A stretch of 64,000 bases of DNA from Panicum virgatum (Eukaryota; Streptophyta; Magnoliopsida; Poales; Poaceae), in NCBI RefSeq assembly GCF_016808335.1, contig NC_053138.1, forward strand, positions 12,579,900 to 12,643,899, written 5' to 3'. The notes under the pieces are model-generated. The model worked only from the letters and a program-made list of their open reading frames with translations, had not been told where the DNA came from and made no database searches. The first letter of the stretch is position 1, and every line of letters starts with the position of its first letter. A program made the translations under genes and the position numbers. Shown here piece by piece: positions 36,406 to 47,103 of the stretch.

Positions 36406-36630
36406 CTAGTAGGCAGACTGGTCGCCTGTGGTGATGTGCACCCCGACGACGATGACGAAGATGGTGATGAGCGCGAAGAAGATGATGGAGTGGACGACGA
36501 TGGAGGCGGCGCTGGTGTGCAGGTTGCCGAAGTCGACGAAGCTGCAGCGGCCGGGGAGCTGGAAGAGCAGCCCCGGCGAGAGGAGCACGAACAGCACCAC
36601 CGCGATCACCACGGGGCCCCAGTCCGACAT
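36406..36630 (-). CDS. DUF3339 small membrane protein, copy 1
   Basis: 74 residues, one exon. It matches the plant DUF3339 pattern: MSDWGPVVIAVVLFVLLSPG, then LLFQLPGRCSFVDFGNLHTS, then a second hydrophobic helix (IIFFALITIFVIVVGVHI). The two membrane helices are about 5-25 and 46-68. The family has no established function. A longer upstream frame exists, but MSDW is the conserved family start. A related copy lies 2.9 kb downstream at 39515-39727 on the same strand. Confidence 0.85.
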   Translation of the reverse strand: MSDWGPVVIAVVLFVLLSPGLLFQLPGRCSFVDFGNLHTSAASIVVHSIIFFALITIFVIVVGVHITTGDQSAY

Positions 36631-36825
36631 CCTGCTGCCTTTGCCTCTAGCAGGCCAGGTGATGGTCGTTGAGGGCTCCTCCCCTTTTGCTGTTCGATCA
36701 CCTGCAGGCAGCTGGCTGGCTGTCAGAGTAGTTAGAGCTATATGCTTCTTGTTCTCGACTTGTGGGGTGGAGGCCTGGAGGGGAAGAAAGGCCACCAGGT
36801 GAGAGAGAGGTGAGCTGATGATCAT

Positions 36826-37645
36826 GTGGGGCGTGGCTTATCTTTGCTTTCGTCTGGTGCTCGCTCTCTCGACAACGCTAGCTCTGGCTTGTTCTTTGGT
36901 TGGCATCGATATCACCCGATCCGCCTTGCTGCGGCCGGTGGTGCTTCGCTTTCCATGGCCCCTCGGCCGGTCCTCGCGCCTCCTCTCGATCAATACCGTA
37001 CCGGCCTGTTGTTTCTCTTCATTATAATTTTACAACACCCATATATATATACTACACTGCTCTGTATATCTTCAGAAGGCATGCACATGTATACATGAAG
37101 CCTTTTGGCAATTGCAGTTATATTACAATATCCCCACTTGCATTGGAGATCTCCATTGGTAGTCAACAAGCTGGCCGTGATTTTGCGGGTTCCCCCACCG
37201 TGCGTGCGTCTGATGTCATTTCGCTTTCCATCAAGTCAAAATAGTTTAGTAAAGCTACTGCAGATTGTAGACAAAACGCGGGCGATCGTATGATTGCAGG
37301 AAAGGAATATGTGGGTGCGTCTTGTTTAAATTTCTACTCAGATAGAAAGTCAGAACACTATAGTAAAAAAAAGCGCTAAAAAAACATTACAGTAAACAGC
37401 AGCAAGCTAAGGGTACCAGTTGCTAACCGGAGAAGCGGGCAATTGACTGTTCTAAACTGGTGCGCTGTGCTTCCTCGCGCGCTCCAGGACCGATCATTGC
37501 TAGCTAATAACTCAGTCAGGAACACATTGCTGTGTGTTTACATGCAGTGCTACAGAGCGCAAATTCAGAAGTGCATTGCAGCCAGCTAGCTGCTGCTGCC
37601 AGTATTTCAGAATTGGCAGGTGTTAAGAAATGCAGCTTTGTGCTA
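36826..37645. other. Intergenic, no gene recognised
   Basis: This is promoter-proximal sequence of the minus-strand DUF3339 gene followed by mixed sequence. Short open frames at 36818-37293 show no family resemblance. Confidence 0.4.
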
Positions 37646-37649
37646 ATCA

Positions 37650-37882
37650 GGCCATGTTTAGTTCTCAAAAAAAAATTCTACAGTACCCGTCATATCGAAT
37701 CATTAGACACATACATGAAGTATTAAATATAGCTGAAAAAAAACTAATTACACAATCTAACTAATTAGCACGAGATGAATCTTTTAAGCCTAACTAATCC
37801 ATAATTGAACATTGTTTGTCAAGTAACAACGAAATGTGCTATAATACAAAAATCCAAATATTTTCGCAAACTAAACACGGCC
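37650..37882. mobile_element. MITE, GGCC-ATGTTTAGTT family
   Basis: Terminal inverted repeats are ggccatgtttagttctc and, reversed from the right, ggccgtgtttagtttgc. The interior attagcacgagatgaatctt is shared with the element at 47104 and, in inverse orientation, with the one at 48866. Confidence 0.85.
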
Positions 37883-38340
37883 TGACACTGGGGCCCGATT
37901 TTCAGGTCCAAGGCAAGGAACAGCCAACCTGATCTCCCAGGGCCATTCAGCATTGTGCGCCTGCAGAAGAAGATCACAGACCATCAATGAATCGCAGCTC
38001 TGACCCGGGCTGTTACAGTTCAGTTCCTAGTTTCCTACCTGCCGTTTGTCAGTTCTTCGGTTCTTCCTTACGACTGACGACTGTTTTCTCTGCGTGCAAG
38101 ACGACAGGTCCAACCAAACAGACCACCAAACAAATCAAATCGTCAGAGTGAAGCAAGGAATCTCTAGCTCTCGATCACAACCTTTAACCCTGTCGATCGC
38201 CTCCCTTCCTGATGAGTCGGCTCATCTTCGACGACCAGCTCCACCTCGCTCTTCCAAGAGACGCAGCAGGTTGCACGTGCATGTCCTTGTCATGCTTGGA
38301 AAGCCTTAGACGCACTTGCGCCGTAATACAATCGATCAGC

Positions 38341-38714
38341 GCGACGCTGTGACTGTGAGCTCACATAGATGTCGCGTCTGTCGCTATACCGATACAGGGA
38401 TGCTGCTAATAATGCAACCTTTCCCGAGTGTTCTTGGGCCGTTGTCGAATGCTCTGCACCCTGCGTCACGATGTACAGTGTTGAGAGAGCGATCGTTTCT
38501 CAAACCGATCTCAAGGGTGTTCTTGGGCCGTTGTCGCGACGCTGTGACTGTGAGCTCACACAGATGTCGCGTCTGTCGCTATACCGATACAGGGATGCTG
38601 CTAATAATGCAACCTTTCCTGAGTGTTCTTGGGCCGTTGTCGAATGCTCTGCACCCTGCGTCACGATGTACAGTGTTGAGAGAGCGATCGTTTCTCAAAT
38701 CGATCTCAAGGGTC
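38341..38714. repeat. 195-bp tandem duplication
   Basis: The unit 38341-38535 is repeated from 38536 to about 38714 with a few substitutions (for example cacatagatg and cacacagatg). The joint repeats tcttgggccgttgtc. Both units stay open in two frames, which explains the long duplicated open frames here. They show no codon bias or known domain, so I do not call a gene. Confidence 0.9.
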
Positions 38715-38740
38715 AACAAGAGCTAGCGCGCGTCAACTAG

Positions 38741-39510
38741 CTAATTAATGATGCGCTGCATAGATTGATCGCATCATGGAGTTTTCACTGATCATCACAT
38801 CATCACTGGGCATGTAATTCAGTTAAGAACAGATCAGATAATAAAGCTGAGACGGAGAGGGGGGCTGCTGATCGTCCTGTCAGCGTCGATCGATACAGCT
38901 GCTGCTCCGAGCGATCCATCTATCTTCGGTATTTTTCTCAAGGCTGGAAATGCAATAGGCCGGAATCGGAATTGGGTGGATAATACATGGCCGCACGCTT
39001 ATTGTACTGTGGTGTTCATGACGTTCTCTTGGCGGCGACGTGCCTTCCGTAGATAGCCACAAAGAAATAAGCACAGGTTGGTTTTCTTCAGATGCATGAT
39101 CAGGAACAAATTAAACTCGATCGGTTGGACAGAAAAAACTAACTGAAACAAACATTCGCGTCCATTGTACATAACTACTCCACATAGCTAGCTAGTAGTA
39201 ACTAAAGCTAAGAAATCTCCAAGAACGACTAGATTAATTAAAGAACATCAGTTGCCATTACCAAAAGAAAGAAAAATCCATACTGCACGCACACGTACGT
39301 ACACAAATAAGACCTTGAAATTAAAGCAGCAAATTGAGTTGATCCAAAGGCAGCATAAATCTATGCACGCTCCATATTTACACGTACTACACCGAACCGG
39401 TAATCAGAGGAACGACGCTAGAGGCGAAGCCATGCGTGCACCTCGAACGATCGACCGATATGATCATCTGGTTGTTGGTCGACCATGGATCATCAGAGGT
39501 AGCTTTGCCC
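38741..39510. other. Intergenic, no gene recognised
   Basis: Mixed composition. No family-like open frame, no RNA gene and no clear repeat was found. Confidence 0.4.
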
Positions 39511-39514
39511 CTGC

Positions 39515-39727
39515 CTAGTTGCCGAGCTGGATCTGGACGCCGATGGCGACGAGGAAGATGGCGTCCAGGGCGAAGAAGAGGATGGTGTGGACGATGATGG
39601 AGGCGACGCTGGTCTGGAAGTTGCCCAGGGCGATGAGGCGCGACTTGGCGGGCATCTGGAAGATCAGCCCCGGCGAGAGCAGGATGAAGAGCACTAACGA
39701 GACGAACACGGGCGCCCAGTCCTGCAT
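39515..39727 (-). CDS. DUF3339 small membrane protein, copy 2
   Basis: 70 residues, one exon. MQDWAPVFVSLVLFILLSPG, LIFQMPAKSRLIALGNFQTS and a second helix (HTILFFALDAIFLVAIGVQI) follow the same plan as the copy at 36406-36630. The two differ at many positions, so the duplication is not recent. Function unknown. Confidence 0.87.
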   Translation of the reverse strand: MQDWAPVFVSLVLFILLSPGLIFQMPAKSRLIALGNFQTSVASIIVHTILFFALDAIFLVAIGVQIQLGN

Positions 39728-39968
39728 CTTATTCTCCTTCTTCGATCCCCAACCTCTGCTTCTGTGGCTCAAGATTGGCGACGACAGGCGTCTAACTATG
39801 GCTTCCTCGGTCGCTCGCTTTAGAGACTAATTGTGTGATCATTCGCGAAGAGGTACCTATAGCTAGATAGCTAGTTTTTTCTCTCGCTGACTGTGACGTT
39901 GTAGATGCATAGCCCGACTGGAATGGAGATGAACCTTCTTGTTGGTGTGTAGTCCGTCAGATGAACAA

Positions 39969-40436
39969 CATAGTCACAGGATTCGGGGTCGATGCCTCGT
40001 TCCTCGACCCGGGAACGTCGTTCCGATTCGAGAGTCGGAGTCGAAGAGGGTCAATGTCCCATTCAAGGTTGGATCGTGTCCCGGTTTGAAAGGGGTCGCA
40101 GCCCCATTGCTAGTAGATTTAATTTGGATAAGGAGATTAATGACAGTGGATTGGTGTGGTTTTTGTTAGATAATGAGCTGAGTACATGTAGCATAGTCTA
40201 AATGTACTCTTTTATATGTTTCTTATATGCTTGTGCAGATTAGTTTCTTCATTAGTAGCATATATATAGTTTTTGTCTTTATCGACCCGAAGATATCGAC
40301 CCCAATGAATCAGGGTCGCGTCCCACATAATAATTTATTGTTCCATAGATGTATACCCCTTCGTACCATAATTTTATAAAGTGACGACCCTCGACTCCGT
40401 TCCTCGACTCGGTCGACCCAGGAACTTTGTGACTAT
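39969..40436. mobile_element. Possible hAT-like element with GGTCGA-rich ends
   Basis: The left end catagtcacaggattc faces a right end that reads catagtcacaaagttc on the opposite strand. Both ends are rich in tcgaccc/gggtcga units (cctcgacccggg, ctcggtcgaccca). The flanks gaacaac/ggaacag are only loosely alike, so the target duplication has decayed or the exact end is uncertain. Confidence 0.55.
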
Positions 40437-40830
40437 GGAACAGACATGGTGGACATCCACCGTGGGCCATTGCAGGCTAAGTGTGGTTGTTGTAAAGCAG
40501 CAGATGCAATGCCATTTTGATTTTTTTTAATACAAAAAGGAGAAGAAGACACTGCTCCCAATCCCACTCCAAATCGACAACGAAATCAAACCCAAATTGG
40601 TCTTGCTTTAATTTAATACCCCCACAAACTTTCAGCACTAATTAGTTTACTCATACATTATTGGTCACATACATGATGAATTGATGATGTGCAACGTACA
40701 TAAATATAAATGGAGAGATTTCGATTTCCAAATCAATAATAATAGGGAGGAACGGCGACCGGTACTGGGGCAACCACCTCATGGCCCGCCGCTTCCGCTG
40801 CGGCCGGTGCATCAGATCCCGGCGGACGAG

Positions 40831-41699
40831 TTATCCTTCGCTGACTTTTTTGGCATCTAGATCGCGCTGCATTTCGGCCGCGGACGACTTATCCATATCG
40901 TATTTCATTGCGGGTGCGGCCGCGGACGACTTATCCTCCGCCGCCTTCTTAGCATCCAGATCACGCTGCATTTCGGCCGCGGACAACTTATCCAGATCGT
41001 ATTTCATTGCGGGTGCGGCTGCGGACGACTTATCCTCCGCCGCCTTCTTGGCATCCAGATCGCGCTGCATTTCGGCCGCGAACGACTTATCCAGATCGTA
41101 CTTCATTGCGGGTGCGGCCACGGACGACTTATCCTCCGCCGCCTTCTTGACATCCAGATCGTGTTGCATTTCGGCCGCGGACAACTTAGCCAGATCGTAC
41201 TTAATTGCGGATGCGGCCGCGGACGACTTATCCTCCGCCGCCTTCTTGGCATCCAGATCGCGCTGCATTTCGGCCGCGGACGACTTATCCAGATCGTACT
41301 TCATTGCGGGTGCGGCCGCGGACAACTTATCCTCCGCCGCTTTCTTGGCATCCAGACACGTTGCATTTCGGCCGCGGACGACTTAGCCAGATCGTACTTC
41401 ATTGCGGGTGCGGCCGCGGACGACTTATCCTCCGCCGTCTTTTTGGCATCCAGATCGCACTGCATTTCAGCCACGGACGACTTATCCAGATCGTACTTCA
41501 TTGCGGGTGCGGCCGCGGACGACTTATCCTCCGCCACCTTCTTAGCATCCAGATCGCGCTGCATTTTGGCTGCGGACGACTTAGGCAGATCGTACTCCGC
41601 GGCAGCCAGCGAGTGCTCCATTGCGGCCGCGAGGAGCGCCAGCAGCAGGGCCAACGCGAGCCCGGACTGCGACACCCTCCATGCCTGCTGCTGTGCCAT
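40831..41699 (-). pseudogene. Secreted alanine-rich protein, paralogue B, repeat-expanded and frameshifted
   Basis: The start MAQQQAWRVSQ, the signal-peptide core and the first unit match paralogue A at 34179-34529. Here the unit YDLDKSSAAEMQRDLDAKKA plus EDKSSAAAPAM is repeated about eight times with a 33-residue period. One base is missing in the unit near 41355 (ccagacacg where others have ccagatcgcg). The frame from the ATG therefore ends at 41301 after about 132 residues, while the remaining repeats to 40831 stay open in the other frame. The cysteine-containing C-terminus of paralogue A is absent. The repeats downstream of the deletion are otherwise still open and similar, so the frameshift is recent or an assembly error. 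Function unknown. Confidence 0.75.
40869..41600. repeat. 99-bp coding minisatellite, about eight units
   Basis: The phrase gcatttcggc or a close variant recurs at 40869, 40968, 41067, 41166, 41265, 41363, 41462 and 41561. All spacings are 99 bases except the 98-base interval at 41265-41363, which marks the single-base deletion. Confidence 0.93.
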
Positions 41700-42006
41700 C
41701 GCCGATCTCTCTGACTGTCTGCTGCCTCTTGTTCGATATCACGGCAAGAAGTAGCTTGGTTCCGATGGTTATATATACACGTATGTATTCATATATACAG
41801 CAATGCTGGCTACGTTTTATTATAGATATTATTATATATAGAAAGGTGAACGATCAGCACCTAAAAAACAGATGGCGCAGAGCTGCTGTGCTATCTTTAG
41901 TAGGAACAGCTGCCCCCTTCTCTCAATGGTTGTTTGCTTGCTGATGGCAATAGCATTTTTTTCCAAAATCTTTAAAATTCTAAAAAAAATTCGATTTCCA
42001 AAATCT

Positions 42007-42497
42007 CTAGCTGGGCAGCGGGTAGAGGCCGCACATGGCGAGCAGGTCCTGCGCGGCCTGCGCCACCGCCATGGGGGCCTCGGGCGGCGGCAGGAGCTGC
42101 CGCCACTGCTGCATCGTCAGCGCCGCCGCCGGCGGCTCATACAAGCCGCTGGCGGCGCCCTGCAGCTGCAGCTGCGGCACGACGGACTGCGCCACGCCGC
42201 ACATGGCCTGGCACCGGGACATGGCGTCCATCAGCCCCAGCTGCAGGCAGCACTGGTGCCGCAGCGGCTGGCAGACGGCGCTCGGCTGCCACATCGTCTG
42301 CCCACGACGGGCGTAGTAGGGCGCCGCCACCGGGCTGCACTGCGGCTGCAGGAGGAACTCGGCGCAGGGGTACACCGCGGCGGCGGCGCCGTACGTGCCC
42401 TGCTGCGGCCACTCCCAGAGTCCCAGTCGATCTGCTGCGCGGAGGAGGACGGGGCGGCGGCGAGAGCAAGGACGGCGAGCACCATGAACATCTTCAT
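42007..42497 (-). pseudogene. Beta-zein/beta-kafirin-like prolamin with a frameshift
   Basis: Beta-prolamins are cysteine- and methionine-rich seed storage proteins that line endosperm protein bodies. The signal peptide MKMFMVLAVLALAAAPSSSA is intact at 42497. The mature part lies in another frame: PQQGTYGAAAAVYPCAEFLL, QPQCSPVAAPYYA, CQPLRHQCCLQLGLMDAM, and then SGLYEPPAAALTMQQW, close to the beta-zein order (YAEYLRQPQCSPLA, QPLRQQCC, SSLYEPALMQQQ). The frames do not meet without an insertion or deletion between about 42380 and 42460, where CCCC and TCCTCCTCC runs occur. It also lacks the methionine-rich block and the usual C-terminus, ending LLAMCGLYPLPS. As written no full precursor is made; an assembly error is possible. 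Confidence 0.8.
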
Positions 42498-42717
42498 GCC
42501 GCTTGCCCTGCTACCCTTGTTGAACCAGGCAGGATATGATGCTTGTTTTGCTGTAGCTTGGTGTCTGTATACTAATGGAGTATATGGATTATGGATGAAA
42601 CAGGGTCGATGGATCTTATGAAGATAAGATCATGAGTGCTTTGCAAATGTGGGGGCAACTTATAGCCTCCATCCATGGTTTCCATTCTCCAGCATTTTGG
42701 AACGTTGCATTATCGCA

Positions 42718-42810
42718 TTACGTGGAGATGCAAACGTCTTCTTACATGGGGATTTGGATATCCACATCATCCAGGTTCCTTTACAACACACGCACTGCAA
42801 TCACTTTACA
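42718..42810 (-). promoter_or_regulatory. Endosperm-type prolamin promoter elements
   Basis: Upstream of the prolamin start at 42497, on the minus strand, are two prolamin-box sequences TGTAAAG (plus-strand ctttaca at 42779-42785 and 42804-42810, about 285 and 310 bases upstream). There is also an ACGT core in TCCACGTAA (plus-strand ttacgtgga, 42718-42726, about 225 bases upstream) like an Opaque-2 site. P-boxes near -300 with a nearby O2 site are the known layout of zein-type promoters. The sites can be seen directly; their activity is inferred. Confidence 0.7.
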
Positions 42811-42918
42811 TGTCAAGGTTTGTTCAGGGTTTCATACGCTTGTGAAGCTGATTTTGTATTGTTATGGATGTTGTTGAGATAAACCCATAGCTTTTTATGG
42901 CTTCAGACAAGCTAGCTA

Positions 42919-43177
42919 CTCCCTCCGTCCCAAAAAAAAATATAAATCTCGTTTTTCGAGGAGTCAAACAATTTCAAGTTTGATCAAATTTATACAAAAT
43001 AATATTAATATTTGTGTTACAACATAAGTATCTTTAGATTTATCATATAATATATTTATATACTACATCTATTCGGAGACACAAATGTTAGTAATTTTTT
43101 GAATAAATTTGGTCAAAATTAAAATAATTTAACTCCTCGAAAAATGAGATTTACATTTTTTTTTTGGACGGAGGGAG
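42919..43177. mobile_element. Stowaway MITE with TA target duplication
   Basis: The ends are ctccctccgtccc and, reversed from the right, ctccctccgtcca. TA dinucleotides flank both sides (42917-42918 and 43178-43179). The 259-base interior is AT-rich and palindromic (ctcgtttttcgaggagt against actcctcgaaaaatgag). Confidence 0.93.
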
Positions 43178-43179
43178 TA

Positions 43180-43904
43180 TAACAGATCGGCATGACTCAC
43201 CGATTCATGCTAGCGTCCTAGAGTGCTTATTGCCTCGGTGAAAGTGAAACTACAAGTTTGTAATGTCGTGCGAGTTGATTAGATAACTCCAATAGCGCAG
43301 GCTTTACATGACTTCATCACTCTGCATGCATCATGTAAAGTAGTCCATGAATCAGTAATAGCAGATTGTCTACAGTCTTCAAATATGGCAAGTACCACTA
43401 CCAATACACATAGCTTTGGCGGCAGTCTTCCAAGCTCTCGGCTTCCACAGCACCAGAAATGACTTCCTCAAAATCTAACACTATGTTGAAAGAACGGCGT
43501 CAGAGATTAACCTATATTGAAATTACTAACTTTACAACGACCTAACAATATAGTCAGGGTAGAAATTGGAACATATTGCTCTGGACGATCAAGAACCCTT
43601 GGGCGCACCATGTGCAACAACAGAACATTGGCGTACCGTGAACCTTCAATTGAAAGTGTGAAACGTACAAGGCGACAAGGTAACAATCCTGAACAAAAGC
43701 CTTCCCCACAACAGGGCAAGGAAAACTAGCACATTTATTCCAGCCGAGAAGCAACAGTATGCCTCAGATTTGTGACCTTGGCTTTAACTCAAAATAATCT
43801 CTATAACTAGTGGGAGATAGCACGATAAGTAAAGTATCATGATATTTCATGTCAACTCAAGTGGGGGAATATCAACTTCTCGTCCGAGGTAAGACATGTA
43901 AAAC
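43180..43904. other. Intergenic, including the 3' end of the CYP20-2 transcript
   Basis: No separate gene recognised. The part nearest 43904 is the likely 3' untranslated region of the minus-strand cyclophilin gene. Confidence 0.4.
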
Positions 43905-46408
43905 TTAGACCACCGGAAGCTCCCCACAATCGCTGATGACTACTTTCTTCTTCGGACGGTCACCTCTGTCAGTCTCCTGCGACTCGATCAGCTTCACGAC
44001 ATCCATGCCTTCCAGAACCTGGCCAAACACGACGTGCCTCCCGTCCAACCAAGGTGTCTGCATCCAAGGCACCAGTCATACCGGTTCTGGGTTAGCTTTG
44101 GCACTGGTACATGAGCAAATCGACAACGTAGCAGAAGCTGCAAAAAAAGTCATGTCTCTGGTATGCAGGAGATTTACCTTGACAGTGCAGATGAAAAACT
44201 GGCTGCCATTGGTGTTTGGTCCAGCGTTAGCCATACTGACCGCTCCAGGTCCAGTGTGAACCACTAAAAAAGAAAACCGCATGCCATAAGTTTTAGCAGG
44301 CGGCTATAAACCACATACCATATCAAGACTATTTCAGATGAAGGGCATACATTTGAAGTTCTCATCTTTGAAGGTTCGTCCATATATGCTTTTCCCGCCA
44401 GTACCCTGCAAATGTAGCTTATATTCAATCGCATGCAATAGCTGAAAGCTTTATCTTCCAATCTAGTTTATCTCTAGGTTCAACCGTTCAAACATAAAAT
44501 TGTAGTTCTTATACAATGTCTAAAACGAATCTGCGACGCTATACACAAGAAATTGGGTGGCCCAACCTTATACTGTGTAACTGCCAATTCCCACATAAAG
44601 TTCCACTTGGAAACTGTGTCCATCAGCAATGTTCTTATGGCGTCGCCTAAGCGACAAGGCGCTCCCCTGTTTTGGCCCGCCTGCCTAGGCGTTTTAGCCC
44701 GCCTAGGCGTCGCCTTAGCCCGCCTAGGCGGCTAGGCGGTGGTGACTCGCCACAACTCGCCTTAACGCCGTAAGAACATTGTCCATCAGTATGGAAAACA
44801 AGAACTTTATGACAATCACTTATAATTTCATGAATTACAACGCTAATCGTAAAAAAGTCAGTATTAATGCATATATGATCATGGACATAACGCATTACGT
44901 AATACGTATTATGACAAAATTTTAGCAGGACTACAGAGGTCGCTGTACAATATGAAGCTAAGACCTAAGAGATTATCCAGAAACTAGTGTATGAAAACTC
45001 CTATTCACGACTAAATGTCTGGCATGAAGTACTCTGAACGATAACCCCAAAATGAGAAAATAATTAGCAGTAACAACCAACAAGATTAAATAAGTACATT
45101 TGTACAATTAAAAAAAAAGGTAAAATGAACCATTCAATCTTTTGATAGAGCATATAAGCACAGCAGTCCGAAAATATTCTTTAATTTCTCTGAACTGAAT
45201 GTGCACAATGGTATAAATATCCAAGTGCACGCCAGAGTTTAGTGGTAGTAGGTAAAAACATACATTGCCCTTGTCAAAATCTCCCCCCTGAATCATGAAA
45301 TCCCTGATGACACGGTGGAAACTGGATCCCTTGTATCCGAACCCTTTCTCTCCTGCAAAAAGAAAACCTTGTTATGTTTCTCTTCTGGGCAAAGCAATAC
45401 TCAAAATGGAGAAGATTGAACGACAAGAAGGTCGTCCAGTAATCCCTCATACCAGTGCAAAGAGCACGGAAGTTCTCTGCTGTTTGGGGAACATCATCCC
45501 CATACAAGCCGATGACAATCCTCCCAACATTCTTCCCCACAGGGTTCCCGATGCTTATGTCAAAGTACACCTTGTTTGTGATTTTGGACTGGATTTCTGC
45601 TTCCTGGAGAGGGTGGAAGAACCAAATCAAAACCATGAAATATCTCCAATCCATCCTATTGCGCCTTACAAACTGAGATGGCATAGGTATACATGAACTG
45701 GATGGAACCAAAAAACTGCCTACCCCACAGTTCCAGTCAAATACAGTACCACATCTGCTTCTCTACACTAGTAATGGCTAGAGTGGTAATCATGCATACA
45801 ACTATAAGATTCAATCAATTTATCAGAGAGAATGAGAAACATAAATCATCAATGTTGAACCTAAATTTGCACCTGTGTCCCCAGAAATTCAAGTCGGTGG
45901 ATTCAATTTCACATGACTATTAAATTAAAGACTAATCGAATTTAATAAAATGGATACCAGGAAATTTGACATCTCAGGCAGAAATATGTTCAAAACTGCC
46001 CAAATGGCCAGGATAGCTTCCTTAAACGATAATCTCCCACTCCAGGGATAGATTAAAACAAAGGGGACGGTAATCAGCAGCGGTAAAGATGGCACCTTGG
46101 GTTCGGCGCTGGCGGATGTGACGAAGCGCGCGCGGCTGTGGGAGGGCGAAGGCGCCAGGCCCCCGGAGAAGGAAACGGCCTGTGAGTGGAGGCGGGCACC
46201 GCGGGAGGATAGGAGCGGCGAGGAGGCCTTGGAGGCGTGGAGGGCCCGCTGCCCGGATGCCGCCGCCGCTGCCGTCGCCGGCCGCGCGATGGCCTGCAGC
46301 AACACGAGATGATCCAGGGATTGAAGAGCTCTGGAAGAGGTGGCGCGCAGATAAAGAGGAGTCGGGGGAGCTTACGAGGGTAGCGAAGGAGGTAGCAGCC
46401 GCCGCCAT
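43905..46408 (-). CDS. CYP20-2: Chloroplast thylakoid cyclophilin, peptidyl-prolyl isomerase
   Basis: Seven exons: 46376-46408, 46096-46293, 45453-45603, 45264-45352, 44351-44405, 44178-44263, 43905-44057. They join in phase to 254 residues. The enzyme isomerises Xaa-Pro bonds; CYP20-2 is a thylakoid cyclophilin associated with the NDH and photosystem region. The first 77 residues form a Ser/Ala-rich transit region ([26 protein letters not shown]). The cyclophilin domain follows: [36 protein letters not shown] with catalytic R141, [15 protein letters not shown], and [13 protein letters not shown] with the cyclosporin-site W207. It ends CGELPVV. Exon 1 is only 33 bases; its ATG was chosen because [11 protein letters not shown] joins in frame. 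A MITE lies in intron 4. From memory the rice equivalent sits near the start of chromosome 5. Confidence 0.93.
44627..44781. mobile_element. 155-bp hAT-type MITE in CYP20-2 intron 4
   Basis: The ends are caatgttcttatggcg and, reversed from the right, caatgttcttacggcg. The 8-base flank tccatcag is present at 44619-44626 and 44782-44789. The interior is made of gcctaggcg/cgccttag repeats, so the whole element can fold. Confidence 0.9.
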
Positions 46409-47103
46409 TGAGATGGTCGCTGGAGAATGGAGGACTCCCGACTCTGCCGGGGGTACTAGATAACAAAGAGATAAGGCAAAATTCTCTTACACACAAGCCC
46501 TCAGATATTATGGTAACAATTACGAACAGGTCCTTAGATTATACCTGAATGCGCACACCACTTCACGGAGAGATTTTTTTTTCCTTTCTTTCTGGTAACG
46601 GCAAAATCATACCATTTCTTTTGCAGTCACGCGAGTCTTTGTGTCATATGCGACATTAAAGGGTCTAAAAGTATCCTTTCAACATTTTTTTTTGTTTTTT
46701 TCATGGTTCAAGTTTTTTCTTTGAACTTGATCGAAAGATCGTACATGTGGGGTTTTTTTTTCATTTGAAGTTTTTGGTGGCTTATGCCCGCCACTTTTAT
46801 CAAATTTTACCACTACAGTGTTCTAAGAAGTTTAGAGTTAGACACTCGCTCTTTTCTACTCGTGATTCCGAGGATGATTGGTGAGATTGGTTAAGGTTTA
46901 TTAGGTATGGATGGAACTAAATCTTCATTTGTCCCCATCGTACTCGAAAGTGAGGTCCAAAAATGAAACAAAGAGACGGGGTAATATGTCAGATGATACC
47001 ACTAGTCAAAGCGTAGGAAGGGCAAGGAGATGACAACAGCGGCAGATTCGAATGAGGTAGGTAGGGAATGAGCCAACAAACAGATGCGTGAGTTTGCCCA
47101 AAT
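46409..47103. other. Divergent upstream region of CYP20-2
   Basis: Promoter side of the minus-strand cyclophilin gene, with several T runs (46565-46590, 46684-46700, 46755-46763). No gene recognised. Confidence 0.4.

Noticed and set aside
38316..38740. Repeat protein candidate of 123-136 residues in two frames
   Set aside because: Both frames are open only because a 195-bp non-coding unit was duplicated. There is no codon bias or domain.
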